Positions 16,132 to 21,311 of a DNA stretch of 21,311 bases are shown here, one piece after another. The translations under genes and the position numbers were made by a program. The stretch comes from a virus. Positions within the stretch are counted from its first letter, which is position 1. Each line of letters begins with the position of its first letter. The notes beneath the pieces are model-generated. The model ran no database searches. It was given only the letters and a program-made list of their open reading frames with translations, and was not told the origin of the DNA. The stretch lies in IMG/VR virus record IMGVR_UViG_3300030410_000107, positions 1-21,311 of that record; one strand, 5' to 3'.

Positions 16132-16431
16132 TCATAGCTTCTTCGCTCTCAATTCAGCAACCATGGCCGCATGATTCGCGGACGACACAGCCTCGCGCTC
16201 CTGCGTTGCATGCTTTTCAGCAGCGGCGATTACTCGTCGCGTCCTGTCAAGGTCGCGATTCTCGTGCAGTAACTGCCACTCGAGCAGGTCGTGCATTGAG
16301 ATGCCGGGCTCGCTGGATGGCCCGTCCTCGATGCCGCCAGCCACAAGCGCAGCAAGAAACCTTGGGGTGTTGCCGTCCTCAAGGTATGCGTCGCGCGCAA
16401 TCATCAGCGCGAGCGTCTCGGTCGGGCTCAT
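16132..16431 (-). CDS. Small helical protein of unknown function
   Basis: 99 residues from ATG 16431, which overlaps the previous stop as ATGA; an upstream in-frame GTG or similar start would add an Arg/Gly-rich stretch lying over the neighbouring gene and is less likely. It begins MSPTETLALMIARDAYLE and ends in a long basic helix rich in Ala, Glu and Lys (RDLDRTRRVIAAAEK onward). No family is recognised. It may be a small DNA-associated or regulatory protein but nothing specific supports that. Confidence 0.55.
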   Translation of the reverse strand: MSPTETLALMIARDAYLEDGNTPRFLAALVAGGIEDGPSSEPGISMHDLLEWQLLHENRDLDRTRRVIAAAEKHATQEREAVSSANHAAMVAELRAKKL

Positions 16432-16778
16432 ATGCCCATCTTCTCCCGCACGACCTTGCGCCGCATGTCGAAGGTCTCTTTGTCGACCTGAGCGGACCAC
16501 TCCTGCGGCGGCATGCCGTCGGCCAGCGGCTCGGTGTTGAGAAACCCGGGTGGCCGCTCGTCCGACTTTCCGCGCTGGACCTCGCCGCGCTTGATGCGAC
16601 CCATCACAGCCGAGGTGACCTGGATGCTATCGGATCCGCACTTGTCGCAGCTAGTCGAGTCGGGCGGGTTGCCGTCGTCGACTCGGATCACGAGCGACTC
16701 GAAGCGGCCGTGCTCGGGGCACTCGAACTCGCAGCGGAGGTAGCCGCCAGCGGAGCGGATGCGGGTGGTGTAGGTCAC
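16428..16778 (-). CDS. Zinc-ribbon (FmdB-like) small protein
   Basis: 116 residues. It has the arrangement of FmdB-type zinc ribbons: Cys20-Pro-Glu-His23 (CPEHGRFE), then Cys44-Asp-Lys-Cys47-Gly. The remainder is basic and ends in a helix (ETFDMRRKVVREK). Such proteins are common in phages and bacteria and are usually annotated as putative regulators; no target is known. Start is GTG (16778), overlapping the preceding stop as GTGA, and its stop overlaps the next gene as ATGA. Confidence 0.65.
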   Translation of the reverse strand: MTYTTRIRSAGGYLRCEFECPEHGRFESLVIRVDDGNPPDSTSCDKCGSDSIQVTSAVMGRIKRGEVQRGKSDERPPGFLNTEPLADGMPPQEWSAQVDKETFDMRRKVVREKMGI

Positions 16779-17116
16779 GCCAGCACGCTCGTTTCGTCCA
16801 TCGACGACGACAGTTCACGAAGGATGTGCAACTTCATCTCCTCGGGTTGGACGCGCAACCACTCCATCACAAGGGCCGGGGTGAGGCTGTCGCGCTCCTT
16901 GGCGGCGGCTTTGGTGCGCGCTCGGAGCTCGCCAGCGACCGTGGAGAGCGAGGTTGTGGCTCGGCAGACGTCGGCGATGGTCGAACTGTGCTCGCCGGAG
17001 CCGTGTAGGTCCGACCCAAGGGACTCGATGAGGTCGCGCAGGGTGCGGGCGGACAGCTCAAGGCCGTCCTGGACCACGTCGAGGGGCGAAATAGGAGGTT
17101 TCGGTGGTTTAGACAT
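16775..17116 (-). CDS. Small helical protein of unknown function
   Basis: 113 residues from ATG 17116. A TTG sixteen codons upstream (17164) would lengthen it, but neither has a Shine-Dalgarno sequence. It opens with a basic Pro-rich stretch (MSKPPKPPISP), continues with helices (ELSARTLRDLIESLG, then ELRARTKAAAKERD) and ends in LTPALVMEWLRVQPEEMK. Small helical proteins like this sometimes prove to be small terminase subunits, which are otherwise missing here, but nothing diagnostic supports that. Just upstream an 8-base direct repeat, GCGAAATT, occurs twice (17117-17124 and 17126-17133). It is the first gene after the hairpin-rich gap. Confidence 0.5.
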   Translation of the reverse strand: MSKPPKPPISPLDVVQDGLELSARTLRDLIESLGSDLHGSGEHSSTIADVCRATTSLSTVAGELRARTKAAAKERDSLTPALVMEWLRVQPEEMKLHILRELSSSMDETSVLA

Positions 17117-17167
17117 GCGAAATTCGCGAAATTTGGCCGAAAACACAAGGAGAGCTTCATACAAGTC

Positions 17168-17230
17168 GCACCCCGGGTGCCGGGTCGGGGATCACCCCTG
17201 GGTGGTAGGGTATCATTTTACCCACCCCCC
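17168..17230. other. Cluster of three G/C-rich hairpins in the longest intergenic gap
   Basis: Three inverted repeats follow one another: GCACC/GGTGC with a three-base loop (17168-17180), GGGG/CCCC with a four-base loop (17187-17198), and a longer one at 17200-17230 with an inner stem GGGTA/TACCC (loop TCATTT), a one-base bulge at 17207, and an outer stem of six pairs around one mismatch. No T-tract follows on either strand, so this is not a standard intrinsic terminator. It could slow or stop transcription after the HNH gene or act as a protein-binding or structural DNA site. Confidence 0.5.
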
Positions 17231-17256
17231 TGTCATCAACTACTAACCTACCGATA

Positions 17257-17631
17257 TCATTCACGATTGCACGTCCGGCATACCCATCCTCCACCTGGTG
17301 TGATGATCCTGCTCAGCTTGAGCTCGTGTCCTCGAGGGCATGTCGTCCGCCTCATGCGGTACGCGAAGCTCTTGCGAAGCTCGTTCTCGCTCTTGGTCAC
17401 CGGCTCGAGATGGTCTGGCCTGACGCACAGCAGCACTCGACACACATGGTCCAGGACGCGCTGTACTGGCACAGGACCGTTTTTCTCCTGCCAGGCCAGC
17501 TTGTACGCGTTCATCGGCTTGCGGCCTGCCCAGACGATGGGACGGCCGTTAGAGCCGAGCTTGCCCGTCCACACGTGACAGCCGAAGCGTGGATCGAGCG
17601 AGTAGTTCACTCGCATCACCTCGTACCTCAT
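17257..17631 (-). CDS. HNH endonuclease with C-terminal zinc ribbon
   Basis: 124 residues. GCHVWTG (17-23) and the helix NAYKLAWQEKNGPVP lead to LDHVCRVLLCVRPDHLEPV (60-78) and SENELR: the HNH_3-type layout, with Asp61-His62, His74 and Asn83 as the metal and catalytic positions. A second part, CPRGHEL (98-104) and CRTC (118-121), forms a likely zinc ribbon. Such enzymes nick or cut DNA and are often free-standing homing endonucleases in phages. It is the only complete gene in the minus-strand chain with gaps on both sides (10 bases before, 140 after), suggesting insertion. An ATG five codons in (17616), preceded by GAGG, is an alternative start. A role in packaging cleavage is another possibility. 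Confidence 0.8.
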   Translation of the reverse strand: MRYEVMRVNYSLDPRFGCHVWTGKLGSNGRPIVWAGRKPMNAYKLAWQEKNGPVPVQRVLDHVCRVLLCVRPDHLEPVTKSENELRKSFAYRMRRTTCPRGHELKLSRIITPGGGWVCRTCNRE

Positions 17632-17641
17632 TGCTTGGTGG

Positions 17642-17896
17642 TCATGGTTCGATCGTTCTAGGCGTCACGGGCCAGTGCTTCACGTAGTAAGCGTCACCAC
17701 TCCAGCGCTTGTCAGGTTGCTCGGCAATGGAAATCAGCTTTGCTGCTTCCGCGGACTCCTGAGTGATGTGGATTGAGACCCATTCTTCGCCCGGACAACA
17801 CACGTTTCCGTCGTCGCGGCTGAGAACCCAGACGCCGTCTTGTCCCACCGGTTTGCCGCAATGCGCGCAATGCGTCTCGGTAACCGGATCAGTCAC
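17642..17896 (-). CDS. Small zinc-finger-like protein of unknown function
   Basis: 84 residues. Cys10-Ala-His-Cys13-Gly (THCAHCGKPVG) is a typical zinc knuckle half-site; Cys33-Cys34 may complete it. The rest contains WVSIHITQES and a helical stretch, then a short basic tail. Start is GTG, overlapping the upstream stop as GTGA (17893-17896). Likely a small accessory protein; the function is not recognisable. Confidence 0.55.
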   Translation of the reverse strand: MTDPVTETHCAHCGKPVGQDGVWVLSRDDGNVCCPGEEWVSIHITQESAEAAKLISIAEQPDKRWSGDAYYVKHWPVTPRTIEP

Positions 17897-18186
17897 GAAA
17901 ACTCCACCAGAAGGGCCTCGGCACTACGCAGCGCCTCCTGGTCCGCGACCGGCAGATAGCCGCCCACCTTGCGGATGACGCGCGCCAGCGCCAGGACAGA
18001 GGCCAATGCGGCGTCACGCTGCGCCCCGACCGACTCGTCGGCAAGCTTGGCGCGGGAGCGCAACGGGCGCTGGACGCACTGGTCGTCCACGTGCGCCAGG
18101 CGCAGCCGGCCGCAGTGCTCACAATAGGTGCCGCCGGGAATGGCGGACGTGAAGGTGGACGGGGCGGGTTTGCGAGCGGCTACCAT
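17893..18186 (-). CDS. Small protein with N-terminal Cys knuckle and helical C-terminus
   Basis: 97 residues. A basic, Pro/Ser/Thr-rich start is followed by YCEHCGRLRLAHVDDQC (21-37), where Cys22, Cys25, His32 and Cys37 could hold one zinc ion. Residues about 45-97 form an Ala/Leu-rich helix bundle (DAALASVLALARVIRKVGG). It is coupled downstream by GTGA and overlaps the preceding small gene by seven bases. The helical C-terminus could mediate dimerisation. No family is recognised. Confidence 0.55.
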   Translation of the reverse strand: MVAARKPAPSTFTSAIPGGTYCEHCGRLRLAHVDDQCVQRPLRSRAKLADESVGAQRDAALASVLALARVIRKVGGYLPVADQEALRSAEALLVEFS

Positions 18187-18368
18187 CGGTCACAGCCTTT
18201 CGAGCAGGTGAGAATTCCAAACGAAATGGGATGCGGACCATCGATCAGTTCGCACCGGGCATGATCCAGCGGCGCGATACAGCGTGCGCCGTGAGGCGTC
18301 GTGCTCCAGGTCAGGCAGTGGCACGCGAGCGCGGCCTCGAGCAGAAGGCGGATGGCGAGCCAGATCAT
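18180..18368 (-). CDS. Short Cys-rich protein with hydrophobic N-terminus
   Basis: 62 residues from ATG 18368, which overlaps the methyltransferase stop as ATGA; a start 22 codons upstream lies in the coding sequence of that gene and is unlikely. It opens with a hydrophobic stretch (MIWLAIRLLLEAALACHC, 1-18) that may be a membrane anchor or weak signal, then has further Cys residues (32, 40, 56, 60). A lipoprotein signal cannot be excluded (ALAC near 13-16), although the usual N-terminal positive charge is weak. Unknown function; an envelope-directed protein would be a guess. Confidence 0.45.
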   Translation of the reverse strand: MIWLAIRLLLEAALACHCLTWSTTPHGARCIAPLDHARCELIDGPHPISFGILTCSKGCDRW

Positions 18369-18853
18369 CGGTCCCGCCTTGGCGCCCACAGCCGCTGCAA
18401 CACGCTCGCGCTCGGGATCCAGCCGCCGCCCCACGCCAGCACGCTCGAAAAGTCCGCGCTGCCGCAGTTACCGGCCCGCTCGAACGCCAGGCGCTTCCTG
18501 AACGGCGCCCACGCATCCGCAGCGCGCACCAGCACCGAGAACCAGGCCGTGGTGCTGTCGAGCTTCCACAGCGCAGCCCATGGGCCCTGATGGCCACGCA
18601 GCCGCTCGCACCACGGCAGCGGGTCGCTGTACGGGCCGTTGCACCAGACCGAGCCGACCCACGGCAATGCCAAGCCGTCCTGGCCCCGCTCGAGCTGGTA
18701 CGACGCGCGCGCCTGGATATTCGATCGCGGGTTCGATGCGACATCGAGATCAAACCAGCCGAGATCTAGGCACAGGTCGCGTGGTGTGTTCTGCGCATCG
18801 GTCGAGTCGGCAATCGCGATCAGCTCGGCCGGGAACATCGCCAGCGTACTCAC
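18365..18853 (-). CDS. Phage DNA N6-adenine methyltransferase (Dam family) with variant NGPY motif
   Basis: 162 residues. The pattern of the phage Dam family is clear: WFDLDVASNPRSN (33-45) for the S-adenosylmethionine side, DGLALPWVGSVWCNGPYSD (59-77) around the catalytic motif, and WCERLRG and a later CGSADFSSVLAWGGG block. The catalytic motif usually read as NPPY is NGPY here (72-75); Asn and Tyr are kept. The enzyme would methylate adenine in phage DNA, protecting it from host nucleases or marking it. Start is GTG (18853) preceded by a near-perfect ribosome binding site, GAGGAGGT (18864..18857), so expression should be good. The 3' end overlaps the next small gene (ATGA). Whether the Gly variant is active is not known. 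Confidence 0.72.
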   Translation of the reverse strand: MSTLAMFPAELIAIADSTDAQNTPRDLCLDLGWFDLDVASNPRSNIQARASYQLERGQDGLALPWVGSVWCNGPYSDPLPWCERLRGHQGPWAALWKLDSTTAWFSVLVRAADAWAPFRKRLAFERAGNCGSADFSSVLAWGGGWIPSASVLQRLWAPRRDR

Positions 18854-19179
18854 TTCACCTCCTCAGTTCGTAACGTCCACTTCTTCACCGCGCCTCTCGC
18901 GCCCGTCTTGCTCCAGCTCCAAATCTCTAACCTCGCACCCGCATCGGTCCACAGCTTCGCCCTCGGCTCCGCTGCGATCTTCGTGCGGCGTGTCGCGTGG
19001 CTCGAGCCGGCACACGCTTGGATGCCCATGATGCCGAACGGCGTGATGCACACGAGATCGATCACGCCGAACAGGTCGATGCGGCGTCGAGCAAACGCGT
19101 TCCAGTGCTCGACGACCTGGACGGTATAGCCACGTTTGCGGCACTCAGCGAGCGTGCGTTGGGTTGGAGAAATGCTCAC
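18850..19179 (-). CDS. PD-(D/E)xK nuclease-like protein
   Basis: 109 residues from GTG 19179, which overlaps the upstream stop as GTGA; a longer frame to 19224 would overlap the neighbour by 49 bases. It begins SPTQRTLAECRKRGY, then has WNAFARRRIDLFGVIDLVCI (26-45) and GIQACAGSSHATRRTKI (52-68), and closes with LEIWSWSK and KKWTLR. This order matches a group of small phage proteins related to VRR-NUC or resolvase-type nucleases, where Asp35/Asp41 and the strand with Gln53 would sit in the active site. The usual Glu-x-Lys is Gln-Ala-Cys here, as I recall for this phage group. Role may be DNA recombination or host DNA degradation; activity is uncertain. Confidence 0.55.
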   Translation of the reverse strand: MSISPTQRTLAECRKRGYTVQVVEHWNAFARRRIDLFGVIDLVCITPFGIMGIQACAGSSHATRRTKIAAEPRAKLWTDAGARLEIWSWSKTGARGAVKKWTLRTEEVK

Positions 19180-19418
19180 AATCCACCGCACCCGACACGA
19201 TGTCCCGTGTGCATTTGGCAGCACACGTGAAACGCATCAATCGCCGTTGCTGCGATCTTCCGTCCAACACGCGCCGTGCGTCGGCGATCCTCGACGCGCT
19301 TGCGGCACGTCTCGCAACGGCTCATGCCAACAACGCGTGGCCGGCAAACGCACTCGGCGCAAAGGCCCTTGGCCTTGGATGCTGCGCGCTTCACGCGTTG
19401 AGTTACTGCGTCGCTCAT
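19176..19418 (-). CDS. Small basic zinc-ribbon-like protein
   Basis: 80 residues. A basic helix (TQRVKRAASKAKG) is followed by GLCAECVC (18-25) and SRCETCRKRVEDRRR (33-47), the Cys pairs of a zinc ribbon, then a basic helix and a Cys/His-containing tail. Basic and Cys-rich proteins of this kind may bind nucleic acid. Coupled on both sides (ATGA with the upstream gene at 19415-19418, GTGA with the nuclease-like gene). Specific function unknown. Confidence 0.55.
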   Translation of the reverse strand: MSDAVTQRVKRAASKAKGLCAECVCRPRVVGMSRCETCRKRVEDRRRTARVGRKIAATAIDAFHVCCQMHTGHRVGCGGL

Positions 19419-19639
19419 CGGTTGCCTCGGTTTCGCTGCGGCTGTTGCGGCCCTTTGCGCTTCTCGACGATCGCATCCACCAGGCCCTTCACGTCCGGGT
19501 GCTCGAGCAGTGTGATCTCGCGCAGCAACGCGGACTCATCGCCTGGGAACGGTGAGTCTTTGAGCTTCCGAATCAGCACGATCATCCGGTCCACGCTGAT
19601 GCGGTTGCGGTCACCTTGCTCTTTCGGCGACTCCCTCAC
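19415..19639 (-). CDS. Small helical protein of unknown function
   Basis: 74 residues, GTG start at 19639 overlapping the helicase-loader stop (GTGA). It begins and ends with strongly charged stretches (MRESPKEQGDRNR and RKGPQQPQRNRGNR) with two or three amphipathic helices between (VDRMIVLIRKLKD, ALLREITLLEHPDVKGLVDAIVEK). It has no recognised family. Being co-translated with the loader suggests a replication-associated role, but this is only positional. Confidence 0.5.
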   Translation of the reverse strand: MRESPKEQGDRNRISVDRMIVLIRKLKDSPFPGDESALLREITLLEHPDVKGLVDAIVEKRKGPQQPQRNRGNR

Positions 19640-20505
19640 GGCTGCACCTTCTTGCGCAGCGAGCCGCTACCAACCGAGATCCACGTACCAGCCTCGCGGA
19701 TGCGGTCAGCAACGCGCTCGCCGTACCGCAACTTGAACTCCGTCGGGGTGCAGTTCGTCGTGATGAGCATCCGACGACGGTCCGAGTAGAACGCGTCCAC
19801 GAGCTCGTCGAGGTCGACCATGAAACTGCCCTTGGCGTCGAGGTACTCCGCGCCCAAGTCGTCGAGCACGAGCCGTTCCGCCTTGCTCCACCGGGTGCGC
19901 TCCTCGCTGCCGTAGCGGCTCGTCGTGGCGAAGCGTGAAGCCTTGAGGAACATCGCCGGCCAGTCGCCCATGAGCGACCAGTAAGCGGCTGCCGTGGTCT
20001 TGCCGCAGCCAGCGGTGCCGCCGAGCACGAGCAAGGATTCGCCCGTGGCTGCCCATGCCTTGACTGCGACGATGGTCGCGTGCGATTCGTCCGCGGTGTC
20101 CGCATTCTCGACCGGACGACACGGCCACTCGTAGGGCTGCTCGAGCATCTGCGAGCGGCGCCGCTTTTCGCGTCGTGCTCTCTCGCGAGCACGGAACGCC
20201 TCTAGCTCGATGGGATAGCTCTGCACCTTCGCCTCGTAGTCCGCGGCCCTCCGCGCGTCGTACGCGGCCCACTGCTCGCGAGTCCACGTGATCGGCTCGG
20301 CTGTTGTACCGAGGTCGCGGGCGATACACGACGCCTCGAACAGCATCCCGGAGCGGTCTAGGCCATCAGGGTCGATGCACACCCGCTCGGCGAGCCCGCT
20401 CGTGCGGTACCACTCGAGCATTGCAGCTGTTGGAATCTCAGCCTTGGTCGGAGTCTGTGGCGGCTTGGGCTCGGTGTCGTAGTTCCACGAATCCTCGAAT
20501 CTCAT
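19636..20505 (-). CDS. DnaC/IstB-like helicase loader ATPase
   Basis: 289 residues from ATG 20505, chosen for its ATGA overlap with the upstream gene and a GAGG site seven bases before it; the longer frame to 20610 lies over the neighbour. Residues 1-130 form an extension, charged and helical near 80-120. The AAA+ core has Walker A at 162-171 (GGTAGCGKTT, Lys169), Walker B LVLDDLG at 212-218, sensor-1 region MLITTNCT (246-253) and RYGERVADRI (260-269), the DnaC-type arginine-finger region. It would open and load the replicative helicase at the phage origin together with the initiator-like protein upstream. No replicative helicase gene is in the window, so host DnaB or a phage helicase elsewhere is the likely partner. 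Confidence 0.8.
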   Translation of the reverse strand: MRFEDSWNYDTEPKPPQTPTKAEIPTAAMLEWYRTSGLAERVCIDPDGLDRSGMLFEASCIARDLGTTAEPITWTREQWAAYDARRAADYEAKVQSYPIELEAFRARERARREKRRRSQMLEQPYEWPCRPVENADTADESHATIVAVKAWAATGESLLVLGGTAGCGKTTAAAYWSLMGDWPAMFLKASRFATTSRYGSEERTRWSKAERLVLDDLGAEYLDAKGSFMVDLDELVDAFYSDRRRMLITTNCTPTEFKLRYGERVADRIREAGTWISVGSGSLRKKVQP

Positions 20506-21236
20506 AGCGATACCTCTCCGTCGGTAAAGGCTTCGCTGCCCTTGGGCTCGACGCGGCCCGTTTTGAAGGTTTGCTGCGCGCCGCGGAATCGCTGGCTGTT
20601 GCGCAGCCACGTGCGGAACGCGGCGTCCCAGTCCGCGAAGCGAGAAGCCTTCGCGGTGTGGTGGTCGGTGAAGTTCAGTGCCTCGGCTGCCAGGTCAGAG
20701 CCAACGCTGTTCGCAAGCTCGGCGTGCTTCGAACTCGGAGCCCAACCCAAAGGCATCGAGACAGCCCTCGACGCTTTGGGCGGGCGCGAGCCCGAAACAA
20801 CAATCGTCTCTGTATGAGTAGGAACAGTAATAGGAGCAGGAGCAGGAGCAGGAGGGAAGGGTGGAGGCAGGCTCGCGTCTTCCAACTGCCTGCCTTGCGT
20901 CTGCCTCTTGGCAGCTTTTGCTTTCCCTCCCTTCCTCGCGTTATTACGTAGCTTTTTCAGCCACTCAATACGACCACGAGTCCCCTTGATGCGAATACCT
21001 GACTCAACTTGCTCTCCAAGGCCAGATTCGGTGAGTGAAGTTGCTCCGTCCGCACCAAGAACAGCGCGCACCACTGACTCGTTCAGAACGTAGGAGCCCT
21101 GTGCGGTGCACTGCCTCCAGAGCTTCGCCATCTTGCCTCGCGCATGGTCGGCGTCTGCCAACTGGCAGAGAGTTGCCAGAACCTCGAAGCGGACATCGCT
21201 GAACGCCTCATCCTCGATGCGGACCGACGCGGCCAC
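20502..21236 (-). CDS. Phage replication initiator / DnaT-like primosomal protein
   Basis: 244 residues. The N-terminal ~100 residues (FSDVRFEVLATLCQLADAD and RGRIEWLKKLRNNARKGG) resemble the winged-helix part of phage replisome organisers. A Pro/Ala linker follows (123-139, encoded in part by a hexanucleotide repeat). The C-terminal block NFTDHHTAKASRFADWDAAFRTW (188-210) matches the DnaT-like domain that contacts the helicase loader or single-stranded DNA. The pairing with a DnaC-like gene directly after it is a common phage replication module. The GTG start has GGAGG seven bases upstream and overlaps the previous stop (TAGTG). The origin itself is not identified; it is often within such genes. 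Confidence 0.7.
   Translation of the reverse strand: MAASVRIEDEAFSDVRFEVLATLCQLADADHARGKMAKLWRQCTAQGSYVLNESVVRAVLGADGATSLTESGLGEQVESGIRIKGTRGRIEWLKKLRNNARKGGKAKAAKRQTQGRQLEDASLPPPFPPAPAPAPITVPTHTETIVVSGSRPPKASRAVSMPLGWAPSSKHAELANSVGSDLAAEALNFTDHHTAKASRFADWDAAFRTWLRNSQRFRGAQQTFKTGRVEPKGSEAFTDGEVSL
20833..20854. repeat. Hexanucleotide repeat in the initiator linker
   Basis: GGAGCA occurs three times in a row (20833-20850) followed by a partial unit. On the coding strand it gives the Ala-Pro repeats of the protein linker. Slippage by whole units would keep the frame and change linker length. Confidence 0.65.
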
Positions 21237-21311
21237 TACTCGCCCTCCCAGTCCGTCTCAAACGCCGCCAACGCGATCGGCGCGGCATCCGCGACACGCA
21301 ACATCGGCTCC
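21236..21311 (-). CDS. Partial CDS, C-terminus of an unidentified upstream gene
   Basis: A frame open from the window edge ends at TAG (21238..21236), overlapping the initiator GTG as TAGTG. The last 24 visible residues include MLRVADAAPIALAAFETDW and end in EGE. It has the acidic, Trp-containing tail seen in other small genes of this block. Nothing more can be said; it is supported mainly by the open frame, composition and coupled overlap. Confidence 0.45.
   Translation of the reverse strand, partial: EPMLRVADAAPIALAAFETDWEGE

Noticed and set aside
17200-17230. Intrinsic transcription terminator
   Set aside because: The stem is strong but there is no run of T after it on either strand, so it is listed as a hairpin cluster only.
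17211-17240. Sigma-70 promoter on the minus strand (TTGATG with TAAAAT)
   Set aside because: The spacer is only about 13 bases and the hexamers are imperfect.
16206-17246. Plus-strand open frame of 346 codons over three small genes
   Set aside because: Low-complexity Arg/Ser-rich translation and no start signal; the minus-strand genes have coherent motifs and 4-base overlaps.
18850-18853. Classical restriction-modification system formed by the methyltransferase and the nuclease-like gene
   Set aside because: The nuclease-like protein resembles a general phage family rather than a restriction enzyme and lacks the usual catalytic Lys; adjacency alone is not enough.
19164-19736. Plus-strand open frame of 190 codons over small replication-linked genes
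   Set aside because: Composition of a shadow; minus-strand genes there have Cys-pair motifs and GTGA/ATGA coupling.
1-21311. Integrated prophage with attachment sites, or a CRISPR array or tRNA genes
   Set aside because: No integrase, no repeat-spacer pattern and no cloverleaf-like sequence is visible; non-coding gaps are too short to hold them.

Overview
The window looks like about 21 kb of a tailed, podovirus-like bacteriophage genome with high GC content. The evidence is a complete head and packaging set (portal, large terminase, scaffold, HK97-type major capsid protein, connector), a large tail-nozzle-like protein without any tape measure or sheath gene, and a compact replication block. 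Coding density is very high. The longest stretch without a gene is about 140 bases (17117-17256), so no gap exceeds 300 bases. I see no tRNA, CRISPR array, insertion sequence, integrase, polymerase or recognisable lysis gene. The host cannot be named from the sequence; many GTG and one or two TTG starts fit a high-GC bacterium.

Layout. (A) 21311-14619, minus strand: replication and accessory genes. A replication initiator-like protein and a DnaC-like helicase loader come first. A chain of small genes follows, including zinc-ribbon-like proteins, a PD-(D/E)xK-type protein, a Dam-family adenine methyltransferase, an HNH endonuclease and a GNAT-like protein. Almost every junction is a 4-base ATGA or GTGA overlap, so translation is probably coupled. 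(B) 10829-14648, plus strand: a small protein, the portal and the large terminase, also coupled by 4-base overlaps. (C) 10780-1, minus strand: scaffold, major capsid protein, a decoration-like protein, connector, a small tail-associated protein, the nozzle-like protein, two paralogous proteins ending in S74 chaperone sequence, a 769-residue putative ejection protein, and the start of one more gene.

The packaging genes (B) therefore point away from the scaffold/capsid genes (C) across only 48 AT-rich bases, and run head-on into block A with a 30-base gene overlap. The points most worth a second look are the paralogous S74 pair (one copy lacking most of the domain), the inverted packaging cassette with its tiny divergent control region, a DMPWE motif at both ends of the scaffold, the NGPY variant in the methyltransferase, and an HNH gene sitting in the one place where the coupled chain is broken, beside a set of G/C-rich hairpins.
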